NCBI GenBank assembly: GCA_051011415.1
Contig: JBPCTY010000011.1
Coordinates: forward strand, 1-12,179
Direction of reading: 5' to 3'
Source: SZUA-442 sp051011415
GTDB taxonomy: Bacteria > Actinomycetota > Acidimicrobiia > Spongiisociales > UBA5794
Length of the DNA: 12,179 bases
Shown here: positions 1 through 6,699 of the stretch, in pieces
Layout: each line of letters begins with the position of its first letter
Numbering within the stretch: the stretch's first letter is position 1
Translations under genes and position numbers: made by a program
Notes under the pieces: generated by a model
What the model was told of the DNA's origin: nothing
What the model saw: only the letters and a program-made list of their open reading frames with translations
Database searches by the model: none

Positions 1-1
1 C

Positions 2-580
2 GGTCCTGCCGCCGTTGAGAAGCGTCGAGTCAGTTTCGCAAGGGGTAGAGGCGCAGCGCATCTGGCGCTTCGGAGCCTTGGCTGGACCGACGAACCCGTC
101 CTCTCAGGTCCAAACCGCGAACCGTTATGGCCCAACGGCATGGTCGGGTCAATCTCTCATGCTGTTGGTTTCGGTGTTGCAATCGCCGCACCGGCCGCAG
201 ATACCGACGGCGTGGGGGTCGACATCGAACAGCTGGGACCGGTGACCGAGTTATGGGAACACGTACTCCGCATCGAAGAGCGCACATGGATTCGCTCGCT
301 TGACAATGACGCAAAATCCCGTGCCCTCATTGCCCTCTTCTCGGCGAAAGAGTCCATCTACAAGGCATTCTTCCCACGACACCGCCAGTTCTTCGGATTC
401 GAGACTGCTTCACTGGTTCCAACCTCATCGGGCTTTGAGGCGCGACTTATCGACGGATTCGACGTCGACTATCCAAGCCGCCGATCGTTCAGCGTTGGAT
501 GCCGGTGGTCCGGTGATCTCGTGACTACTTGGGTAGTGCTCCCGCTCTCATCTCGTCCAGAAGGCGCAGGCGCGTTTTGA
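2..580 (+). CDS. 4'-phosphopantetheinyl transferase, PptT/EntD type, 5' end cut off by the window
   Basis: Transfers the phosphopantetheine arm of CoA onto the conserved serine of carrier proteins of fatty-acid, polyketide or non-ribosomal peptide synthases, in the cytoplasm. The frame is open from base 2 to the TGA at 578-580, giving 192 visible residues; the true start lies outside. Visible motifs, numbered from the first complete codon: KRRVSFARGR near residues 7-16, WPNGMVGSISH at 43-53 (substrate-binding motif 1), GVGVDIE at 70-76 with the metal-binding Asp74 and Glu76, and FSAKESIYKAFFP at 113-125 with the Lys-Glu-Ser signature. Order and spacing match the EntD/PptT branch rather than the short AcpS branch. 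The next gene is a HupE protein 73 bases on, with no obvious functional link. No synthase is in view, so the partner carrier protein is unknown. An ATG at base 140 is internal and not the start, because conserved sequence lies upstream of it. Confidence 0.9.
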   Translation, partial: GPAAVEKRRVSFARGRGAAHLALRSLGWTDEPVLSGPNREPLWPNGMVGSISHAVGFGVAIAAPAADTDGVGVDIEQLGPVTELWEHVLRIEERTWIRSLDNDAKSRALIALFSAKESIYKAFFPRHRQFFGFETASLVPTSSGFEARLIDGFDVDYPSRRSFSVGCRWSGDLVTTWVVLPLSSRPEGAGAF

Positions 581-642
581 GTGGCGCCTTGAACAACCCG
601 TCAACCGGCCAGACAAACACTGATTCTCGATCGACAGTATGC

Positions 643-647
643 GGAGG
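643..647 (+). promoter_or_regulatory. Shine-Dalgarno site deciding the hupE-like start
   Basis: GGAGG lies six bases before the ATG at 654. An earlier in-frame ATG at 639 lies upstream of this site and has no comparable ribosome site, so 654 is the preferred start. Confidence 0.7.
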
Positions 648-653
648 CATTCG

Positions 654-2006
654 ATGATTCAGCAAACTACGCGCAAGGCCGTGGTGGTCCTACTCGCCGC
701 ATTGATGGCGTCGATCACAATGATGGGCATAGCCGTCGGCCACTCTGGTGATCAGAGCTATGTGTATCTGGACATCTTCGATGAGAGCATCGAGGGCTCG
801 ATCCATTATCCGGTCGAGGATCTGAACGAGGTGCTCGGACTCGACATCCCGGACGATCCCGAAGGGGCAACAGCTTGGGCTGAGGCCAATCCGGAAATAA
901 TCCATAGTTACGGTGAAGAGCACCTGTTCATGGCTGCTCTCGACGGAACCGACTGGCCGATCGTCTTCGGGGGCTTCGATGGCGTCGAGGGGGTCGACGG
1001 TGCGTACCTCGTATCAGAGTTCGTAGTCGATCAGGCCTTTGACAGCGTGCCAAGACAATTCTCTATCACCTACGACGCCATCATCCATGAGAAACCAGCC
1101 CGAGATGCGCTGCTCATCATCTTTACTGACTTCAGCTCGGGAACGTTCAACAACGAAGGCACTTCCCTGCTGCGGTTCACCGCCGACAACACGACACAGA
1201 CGGTGGACCTTGGTGACACCTCGTTTTGGAGCGGAGTCACAGGTGTCATCGCCCTCGGCGTCGAGCACATTCGGATTGGCATAGACCACATCCTGTTCAT
1301 CATTGCGCTGGTGTTGCCGGCTGTCCTCGTATTCAGCCGACCAAAGGGCTGGGAGCCAGCGCCGAGCTTTGGATCGAGCCTGTGGCGCGTCCTCAAGATC
1401 GTGACGATGTTCACGGTGGCCCACACGATCACTCTGACCCTTGGCGGCCTTGGGCTTATCGAGTTGCCTCCCGCACTGGTCGAAACAGCTATCGCCGTGT
1501 CGATCATTTTGGCTGCCCTCCACAACATCCGACCCGTGATCATCAATCGTGAGTGGATCATCGCCTTCGGCTTTGGGCTGGTGCACGGCTTCGGCTTTGC
1601 AGGTCTGCTGGCTGATCTCGGCCTCACGCAGAGTCGACAGTTCGTGTCGCTGCTCGGATTCAACATCGGCATCGAGATCGGGCAGGCGATAATCATCCTG
1701 CTGGTCTTCCCTGCCCTGTACCTCGCCAGGCGAACGCGCGTCTATCTCCCGGCCATGTACGTGTTGTCGGGCCTGCTGGCGTTGATCGCTGCGATGTGGG
1801 CGGTCGAGCGAGCGTTCGGTGTTGACCTCGGGACCGAATGGATCATGGTTCGCATATCCGTGTGGCCTCGCCAGCTGTTGCCGGTGGTATTGATGTACAT
1901 CGTCGCAGCGGCGTTCTTCTGGTACGACAGCTCCCGCGATCGTCTGCTGCCACTACCGGACGATGACGTGGCGATCCCGGAGGCGGTCTCTGCGGCTGAT
2001 GCCTAG
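654..2006 (+). CDS. HupE/UreJ-family membrane protein with N-terminal exported domain
   Basis: Probable metal permease or accessory protein; HupE and UreJ relatives are associated with nickel or cobalt uptake for hydrogenases and ureases, but the metal here is unknown. The protein has 450 residues. Residues 1-29 form a signal peptide (Arg-Lys followed by a hydrophobic stretch). Residues about 30-190 form an extracytoplasmic domain that begins GHSGDQSY, as is usual in this family. The HupE domain follows: GVEHIRIGIDHILF at 202-215 (His205, Asp211, His212), FTVAHTITLTLG at 253-264, HGFGFAGLL at 311-319 and FNIGIEIGQ at 336-344. Hydrophobic segments suggest six to eight membrane helices. The start at 654 is chosen over the ATG at 639 because of the ribosome site between them. 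The gene ends by overlapping, tail to tail, the glycosyltransferase on the other strand. No hydrogenase or urease gene is in view, so the gene symbol is left open. Confidence 0.87.
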   Translation: MIQQTTRKAVVVLLAALMASITMMGIAVGHSGDQSYVYLDIFDESIEGSIHYPVEDLNEVLGLDIPDDPEGATAWAEANPEIIHSYGEEHLFMAALDGTDWPIVFGGFDGVEGVDGAYLVSEFVVDQAFDSVPRQFSITYDAIIHEKPARDALLIIFTDFSSGTFNNEGTSLLRFTADNTTQTVDLGDTSFWSGVTGVIALGVEHIRIGIDHILFIIALVLPAVLVFSRPKGWEPAPSFGSSLWRVLKIVTMFTVAHTITLTLGGLGLIELPPALVETAIAVSIILAALHNIRPVIINREWIIAFGFGLVHGFGFAGLLADLGLTQSRQFVSLLGFNIGIEIGQAIIILLVFPALYLARRTRVYLPAMYVLSGLLALIAAMWAVERAFGVDLGTEWIMVRISVWPRQLLPVVLMYIVAAAFFWYDSSRDRLLPLPDDDVAIPEAVSAADA

Positions 2007-3409
2007 CCGTCAGCCGGGCGAGGCGGCTGGTCTACGAGCTCGCCCGTCTCCAGGAACCGTGAGATAAGCCTCTCCGCTGTTTGTTCCTGCGCATATCGCT
2101 GCAATTGAGAGCCCATCGCCTGGACATTGCTCCGAAAGCTCTCATCATCGAGGAGGCGCTCAACGTGCTGCTCCAATAGGCGGGGGTTGGTCGTGTCCCA
2201 CTCAGCGGCGATGCCCACTCGGTGGTACGCAATTCGCGCAGCCACACCGTCCTGGTCAGTCAGGTCCGGGGAATACGCGATGATCGGGACGCCGAACAGC
2301 AGGCACTCATTGACCGACGTCACCCCGGCGTGGTTGATCGCCACGTCCGCCTCGGCAAGCACTTCCAGCTGCGGCGCCCATTCCAGAAGCGTGATGTTGT
2401 CTGGCAGGTCCCCAAAGTCGCCGAGGCTCGTTTGCTCGCCGAGTCCGAGAACGAGATCCCACTCGGGACGCCGGACGAAAGTGTTCACGATCATCTGAAG
2501 AAACTCGAGATCGGCCCAATACGAGCCGAGGGAGCAATACACCAGCGGCCGATCGCTTTCATCTGATCCTCGGCGTGCCTTCAACGCTTCCCACCGGCCG
2601 AGCGCATCGCCAGACAGCCGAGGTTCCTCTCGGTCCATGTCAACCATGGGACCGACATAGCGAAGGTTCGCCGGTGGCTCATGCGGCAGTTCCATCTCGA
2701 AGGCGTTGAAACACAGGATCGGGTATTGGGTGTACGTGTAAGGCCTCAACCATTGTGTTCGGTCCGTCTCCCGATCAAGCGGGTACCCACGAGTGGTCGC
2801 GACTGTCTTGAGATCGGCATAGTGGTAGGTGCCATACCCGATTGGGCGAAGCACATCGCCTACACCTCCCCGACCGAGTTTGTGACGCGTACGATCGATG
2901 ACAGATCGAGCGCGGACGCCTCTCCATTCTCGCTCGGCCGCGCGCGCGTCCTCAGCTGTCCCGTCCGGGATGTGGGCTGACCCTGGTGGAGGAAGGCCGG
3001 GGCGCTCGAAGATCGAGAACCAGTTCATAACCAGGATCGTCGGCAGTTGGAGCGTCGCGGTGGCGATGATGGCGTAATGCGTCTCGATGTCGGCGATAAC
3101 CAGATCCGGATCGATCGAAGCCACAACCTCGACCATCTCGGGCAGCGAAGCCGACTCTGCGCGTGCGGCTCTCATCTCCGATGCCCAACGCGCTGGATTG
3201 CTACGACTGAGAGTTTCGGTGCGCTCACGGATTCGCTCGTCGGCGCTCAGCCTCACGAACGCGAACCCGTTCGCCTCGACCACAGTTTGGAGGTCCGCGT
3301 GGCTCACATAGGTGATCACATGACCCTGCGCTCGCAACCTCTTGCACAGGGCCAAGCTCGCGTTGAGCGGGCTTGTGAGTCCGTGGGCGAGAAAGACAAT
3401 GTCAGCCAA
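2003..3409 (-). CDS. GT-B fold glycosyltransferase, UGT/YjiC-like (GT1 family)
   Basis: Likely transfers a sugar from a nucleotide-sugar to a lipid, pigment or small-molecule acceptor; donor and acceptor cannot be read from sequence. The protein has 468 residues. The N-terminal half starts IVFLAHGLTSPLN (residues 4-16), with His9 where the catalytic base of UGT-type enzymes sits, then RLRAQGHVITYVSH. The C-terminal donor-binding half has VYCSLGS at 290-296, LEWAPQLEVLAEAD at 342-355, HAGVTSVNE at 360-368 and GVPIIAYSPDLTDQ at 373-386; Asp385-Gln386 is the usual sugar-contacting pair. The start codon is TTG at 3409. An ATG slightly upstream (3423-3421) is out of frame and soon meets a stop, so it is not used. 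The gene lies 36 bases after the flippase gene on the same strand, so the two are probably one transcript. Its TAG overlaps the HupE stop on the other strand. Confidence 0.88.
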   Translation of the reverse strand: MADIVFLAHGLTSPLNASLALCKRLRAQGHVITYVSHADLQTVVEANGFAFVRLSADERIRERTETLSRSNPARWASEMRAARAESASLPEMVEVVASIDPDLVIADIETHYAIIATATLQLPTILVMNWFSIFERPGLPPPGSAHIPDGTAEDARAAEREWRGVRARSVIDRTRHKLGRGGVGDVLRPIGYGTYHYADLKTVATTRGYPLDRETDRTQWLRPYTYTQYPILCFNAFEMELPHEPPANLRYVGPMVDMDREEPRLSGDALGRWEALKARRGSDESDRPLVYCSLGSYWADLEFLQMIVNTFVRRPEWDLVLGLGEQTSLGDFGDLPDNITLLEWAPQLEVLAEADVAINHAGVTSVNECLLFGVPIIAYSPDLTDQDGVAARIAYHRVGIAAEWDTTNPRLLEQHVERLLDDESFRSNVQAMGSQLQRYAQEQTAERLISRFLETGELVDQPPRPADG

Positions 3410-3445
3410 GATTGCCCGCCATTGCGATCTCTTCGATCCTGCCCG

Positions 3446-4732
3446 TCATGTCGTCTCCACCTGCGAATCGGTGTGCATCGTCTCGGTCGGCGCCGTGCGA
3501 TGCACCCGACCGAGTGCTACCTGCTGAACAACGAACCGAACGGATCCGCCGCCAACGATCGCGATTGATCGAGCATACGCACCTGTCGCACCAGCCGTGA
3601 GACCGCCGAGGAGGATGAATATCGAAGAGAACCAAGCGATACCGGCAAGCGAACGCTCTCGACCGGCACCGGCCAGCTCATCTGCTTGCAAGAAGGTGAG
3701 CGCGGCCACGACGTTGGCAACGATCGAGACAGCAACCAGCGCCGAAATCACATAGGCAGAGGGAACAAGTGCAGCAATCGGGTTTGCACCCCAGTCCCAC
3801 GAGACGATGAGAAGATACAACAATGATCCGGACAGCAGGATCATCAGGTAGATCCTGCTGGTAGAACGAGACATCACCTTGTCTCGCTCCAACCCGGCGA
3901 GCATCGCACGAGGGCCGAGCACCGCTGTGAGGCCGGCCGCAAAGACCAGAACCGGTTGGGCCACGATCCTCGCCGACTCGGCGTAGCCGAGATCCTCGGG
4001 GCTAGCGAGTGCTGCGATCGCGACAGCTACTACGAAGCCTGCTATTGCCGAGGCTGCACCGTTGAGCACAAACCAGAAGCCTCTGATGCTGAGCTCACGA
4101 AAGCGAAGTTCGAAGGGAGCCGCTTCCCGGAACTCAGGCCGTGCGAGCCACAGGCCGAGCAACAGCGTGAGCGCGTTTGCAAGCGCGAGCGCACCGAGAG
4201 GCAACCATGCCAGAGGAATGTCTTGGACCGTGCCGAGCGCGACAAACGCCACGACGAGGACGAACTGCACGAAGGACATGCCAGCCGCGACAGTGGATCG
4301 GGCCGCAATGTGGAACATGCGTCGAACATGACTCTGCATCGTCGAGAAGACGATCAACATGGCTGTGGTCACTCCAAGGGCCACGACCACGTCAGTTGAT
4401 GTGTACGAGAGCGCAAGCACCATCGCCACAACGCTTGCAGTTCCACCAAGGAAACACGGAAGGGTGCCGAGTGGAAGGGATCGCCGTAGCAGCACCAATC
4501 GCCGCGACTCCGGCGCCGATACCGCTTCGACTTCAGTCGGGGTGAAGATCCACTCGTTTGCAATGAGTTGCCCCATGACAAACGCCGAGAAGAACAGCGC
4601 GTAGGCACCCCTGTTGACGTCGTCGAAGCGGACAACAGCTGTCAGACCAACGATGAAGGTTGCCAATGAGGCAAACCCCGTATCGATGATCCCGGCCGGG
4701 AGCCGTCGCTTAACGCTCGACTGGTCACTCAC
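3446..4732 (-). CDS. Polytopic membrane protein of the MOP/Wzx-like flippase type
   Basis: Likely moves a lipid-linked glycan or similar amphiphile across the membrane, or is a related polysaccharide export protein. This rests on overall shape and neighbours rather than on a diagnostic motif. The protein has 428 residues with about twelve hydrophobic segments (roughly 14-34, 42-60, 88-108, 114-134, 148-168, 174-196, 219-243, 255-275, 293-312, 322-346, 363-381, 385-405). There is a charged break near 200-218, halfway along, as in the two-bundle MOP fold. The stretch DLGYAESARIVAQP (247-260) followed by a hydrophobic helix and GPRAM resembles the start of the second half in Wzx/MATE proteins. 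The start is GTG at 4732; an ATG four bases upstream (4736) is out of frame and runs at once into TGA. The glycosyltransferase follows 36 bases downstream, which favours a glycan role. A drug-exporting MATE protein is the main alternative. Confidence 0.72.
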   Translation of the reverse strand: MSDQSSVKRRLPAGIIDTGFASLATFIVGLTAVVRFDDVNRGAYALFFSAFVMGQLIANEWIFTPTEVEAVSAPESRRLVLLRRSLPLGTLPCFLGGTASVVAMVLALSYTSTDVVVALGVTTAMLIVFSTMQSHVRRMFHIAARSTVAAGMSFVQFVLVVAFVALGTVQDIPLAWLPLGALALANALTLLLGLWLARPEFREAAPFELRFRELSIRGFWFVLNGAASAIAGFVVAVAIAALASPEDLGYAESARIVAQPVLVFAAGLTAVLGPRAMLAGLERDKVMSRSTSRIYLMILLSGSLLYLLIVSWDWGANPIAALVPSAYVISALVAVSIVANVVAALTFLQADELAGAGRERSLAGIAWFSSIFILLGGLTAGATGAYARSIAIVGGGSVRFVVQQVALGRVHRTAPTETMHTDSQVETT

Positions 4733-4790
4733 GCATATCCACCCTGTCCTCGACCGCGAGCAAACATCGCCGTCGGTCGTTACAGACTAC

Positions 4791-4819
4791 GTGCGATAGC
4801 ACTCGGCGAGAGCACCGAG
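4791..4819 (-). terminator. Weak hairpins between the OsmC gene and the flippase gene
   Basis: GTGC-gata-GCAC (4791-4802) touches CTCGG-cgagagca-CCGAG (4802-4819). They lie 36 to 64 bases after the OsmC stop on the minus strand, with no T-tract. They could end the OsmC transcript or be chance GC pairing. The rest of 4733-4854 must hold any flippase promoter; TAGTCT (minus strand, 4789-4784) is a possible -10 with no clear -35. Confidence 0.25.
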
Positions 4820-4854
4820 GGATGTCAGCCGGGAGCAGGACGATGCGTCGGTGA

Positions 4855-5289
4855 CTATGCGAGGCTGGCGTTGAGTGTGATCTCCACGTTGCCTGCAAGC
4901 GCATTGCTGACAGGACAGCCGTTCTTTGCGCCTTCGGCGAGCTCGGCAAACTCGTCTGCCGAGATGCCAGGTACCTGACCGACAACAGTGATTTCCATCG
5001 TGGTGATCCGCATGCCGGCATCCGTCTTTGCGAACGTTGCAACAGCGGACGTGTCGAGCTGATCCGCGGTGTGCTCTGCCTGGGCAAGCATGTTGGAAAA
5101 CGCCATTGAATAGCAGGCCGCGTGAGCAGCAGCGATCAACTCTTCAGGGCTGGTCTTGCCGTTGGCTGCCTCGGTGCGGCTTGCCCAGCTGACAGGAAGT
5201 GGTCCTGCGGCGCCAGACGATGCGAGGCTGACCTCACCCGATCCGCCAAAGAGATCGCCGTTCCATGTTGCAGTTCCCTTGCTCCTCAT
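4855..5289 (-). CDS. OsmC-type organic hydroperoxide reductase
   Basis: Thiol peroxidase that reduces organic hydroperoxides in the cytoplasm using a reactive cysteine pair. The protein has 144 residues, typical for OsmC. It begins MRSKGTATWNGDL, the usual OsmC opening. Arg38 lies in WASRTE, Glu49/Glu50 in SPEELIAAAHAACYSM, the peroxidatic Cys59 in that same motif and the resolving Cys125 in NGCPVSNAL, so all catalytic positions are present. The ATG at 5289 is chosen because AAGGAG sits six bases before it. The frame is open further upstream, but that part overlaps the polymerase IV gene, lacks family similarity and is not likely translated. The gene follows polymerase IV by 61 bases with a small hairpin between, so co-transcription is possible but unproven. 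No OhrR- or OxyR-like regulator is in view. Confidence 0.93.
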   Translation of the reverse strand: MRSKGTATWNGDLFGGSGEVSLASSGAAGPLPVSWASRTEAANGKTSPEELIAAAHAACYSMAFSNMLAQAEHTADQLDTSAVATFAKTDAGMRITTMEITVVGQVPGISADEFAELAEGAKNGCPVSNALAGNVEITLNASLA

Positions 5290-5295
5290 TGGAGA

Positions 5296-5301
5296 CTCCT
5301 T
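5296..5301 (-). promoter_or_regulatory. Strong Shine-Dalgarno site of the OsmC gene
   Basis: AAGGAG on the minus strand, six bases before the ATG at 5289. It fixes the start and argues against the longer upstream-open frame. Confidence 0.8.
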
Positions 5302-5310
5302 CGTGTTGGG

Positions 5311-5334
5311 GCACCTGAAGTATCGCAGAGGTGC
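5311..5334 (-). repeat. Hairpin in the polymerase IV-OsmC gap
   Basis: GCACCT and AGGTGC form a perfect six-base stem with a 12-base loop, and a further GC-rich GGTGC/GCACC pairing is possible next to it. It lies between the polymerase IV stop (5351) and the OsmC ribosome site, so it could be a weak terminator, a processing site or chance. Confidence 0.3.
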
Positions 5335-5350
5335 GGGGGCACCAGCACCC

Positions 5351-6658
5351 CTATTTCTCCCGTTGCGTGACGTCCTCTTCCTCGACGTATTCGGGCCCGT
5401 CGTCCTCAGCTTCGATCGGCCCACGATCGTGGAGCGTCATGATGTCGGAAAGGCCGTCCGAGAACTCAGACCGGCCAGACATCAGGTCGGACCCGTGCGT
5501 CACCACGTCTCTCCCGAATCGCTTGCGAAGCTCATCCACCTGTGAGTCGAGCGAGCGGTACTCGAGCTCCTGTGGTGTTCCCCCAACGCTGAATTCGTCA
5601 TCGACACCCATCGCAAGCTGCATGGGCTCACCAACGCCAAGCCCTGACGTGGAGATGCCAACGAGGCTTGTCTCGTGATTCGGATACTCATCCACGACCT
5701 TCTGAAGCAAAGCGGTTGCAACGTCGAGTAGCGCACCGGTGGCTGATGTGGGGGTTGGCATTGTTGCGGACCGCGTCACGGCCGACAGATCACCGAAGCG
5801 GACGCGGACGGTGACCGTTCGGGCGGTTCGATCCTTTGCCCTCAATCGCTCGGCGACCCTGTCGGTGAGCCGTTGGAGCACTGGGATGAGCTCCTCCATC
5901 GTGCGAATCCTCGAGCGGATCGCACTCTGGGCACCGACTGACTTTGCCTTGCGGGACCGCTGGATGGGCCGTGGATCTTGGTTGTGCGCAAGGGCGTACA
6001 TGTGGCCCGCAGCGGCCGGTCCGAGCATCGACCGGAGGGCGTCAGGGTCTGAGTCTGCAATGTCGCCGATCGTGTGGATGCCGAGTTGGTTGAGCTTGCG
6101 TTCAGTGACCGGACCGACGCCCCACATGAGCGACACATCGAGCGGATGCAGGAATGCGGCTTCGCTGCCGGGTTCCACGACGATCAAACCATCTGGCTTG
6201 GCGACCTGTGAGGCGATCTTCGAAAGGAACTTCCGTGTTGTGGCACCGATCGACACTGCAAGACCGGTGTCTTCTTTCACCCTCTGCCTGATTTCGGTGC
6301 CGATGTCCTCGGGTGTGCCGAAGAGATGGATCGATCCAGAGATGTCGAGAAAGGCCTCATCGATCGAGATTCGTTCGATCTTCGGTGTGTACGACTCGAA
6401 GATGCGGAACACCTTCTCTGAGTACTCGGTGTACGCCCGAAAGGTGCCATCCACAAGGACGAGGTGGGGGCAGCGAGCACGCGCATCCACCATCCGCATG
6501 CCGCCACGCACGCCGTATTTGCGCGCCTCATAGGTGCACGACAACACGACGCCGGTTCCAACAGCCACGGCTTTGCCCTCGAGGCTCGGATCCTCAAGCA
6601 CGGCCACCGCTGCGTAGAAAGCGTCGAGATCCGCATGCAGGATCCCTGGAATGTCCAT
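5351..6658 (-). CDS. dinB: DNA polymerase IV (Y-family translesion polymerase)
   Basis: Error-prone polymerase that copies across damaged DNA. The protein has 435 residues, longer than the roughly 350 of the Escherichia coli enzyme. The palm carries HADLDAFYAAV at 8-18 (metal-binding Asp10, steric-gate position Tyr15) and RISIDEAFLDISG at 96-108 (Asp100, Glu101). YEARKYGVRGGM at 43-54 contacts the incoming nucleotide. The thumb has LMWGVGPVTERKLNQLGIHT at 177-196. The little finger begins near KSVGAQSAIRS (239-249) and ends with VDELRKRFGRDVV (374-386). After that comes an unusual acidic tail (about 393-435). At the place where the clamp-binding QLSLF motif usually sits I read QLAMG (347-351), which lacks the terminal Leu-Phe. 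The start is ATG at 6658. An inverted repeat lies just upstream, and the CNNM gene ends 41 bases before, so a shared transcript is possible. It is unrelated to the DinB-superfamily protein at the right edge. Confidence 0.95.
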   Translation of the reverse strand: MDIPGILHADLDAFYAAVAVLEDPSLEGKAVAVGTGVVLSCTYEARKYGVRGGMRMVDARARCPHLVLVDGTFRAYTEYSEKVFRIFESYTPKIERISIDEAFLDISGSIHLFGTPEDIGTEIRQRVKEDTGLAVSIGATTRKFLSKIASQVAKPDGLIVVEPGSEAAFLHPLDVSLMWGVGPVTERKLNQLGIHTIGDIADSDPDALRSMLGPAAAGHMYALAHNQDPRPIQRSRKAKSVGAQSAIRSRIRTMEELIPVLQRLTDRVAERLRAKDRTARTVTVRVRFGDLSAVTRSATMPTPTSATGALLDVATALLQKVVDEYPNHETSLVGISTSGLGVGEPMQLAMGVDDEFSVGGTPQELEYRSLDSQVDELRKRFGRDVVTHGSDLMSGRSEFSDGLSDIMTLHDRGPIEAEDDGPEYVEEEDVTQREK

Positions 6659-6667
6659 GACCCCATA

Positions 6668-6687
6668 GTGTCACACGTCTGTGACAC
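6668..6687. promoter_or_regulatory. Perfect inverted repeat upstream of dinB, candidate operator
   Basis: GTGTCAC, six bases, then GTGACAC. It sits 10 to 29 bases before the dinB ATG, in the 41-base gap after the CNNM gene. Seven-base arms and a six-base spacer fit binding by a dimeric regulator. It does not match the actinobacterial LexA box (GAAC-N4-GTTC). It could instead be a weak RNA hairpin. Confidence 0.4.
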
Positions 6688-6699
6688 ACGAACCAGCGG

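Noticed and set aside
140..580. Phosphopantetheinyl transferase starting at ATG 140
   Set aside because: The frame is open and carries conserved family sequence (KRR...GR, REPLWPNG) upstream to the window edge.
1014..1696. Two overlapping frames of 190 and 208 codons antisense to the HupE gene
   Set aside because: Both are shadows of the HupE reading frame; neither shows a domain or start signal.
5290..5424. N-terminal extension of the OsmC gene to an upstream start at 5424
   Set aside because: It overlaps the end of dinB, is rich in Arg and Gly with no OsmC similarity, and a strong ribosome site sits right before the ATG at 5289.
5739..6533. 264-codon open frame on the plus strand, antisense to dinB
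   Set aside because: It is Ser/Arg/Pro-rich with no recognisable domain. It is the shadow of the GC-rich codons of a clearly conserved gene.
6659..6699. LexA (SOS) box upstream of dinB
   Set aside because: Only one half-site, CGAAC at 6689-6693, is present; the partner GTTC at the right spacing is missing.
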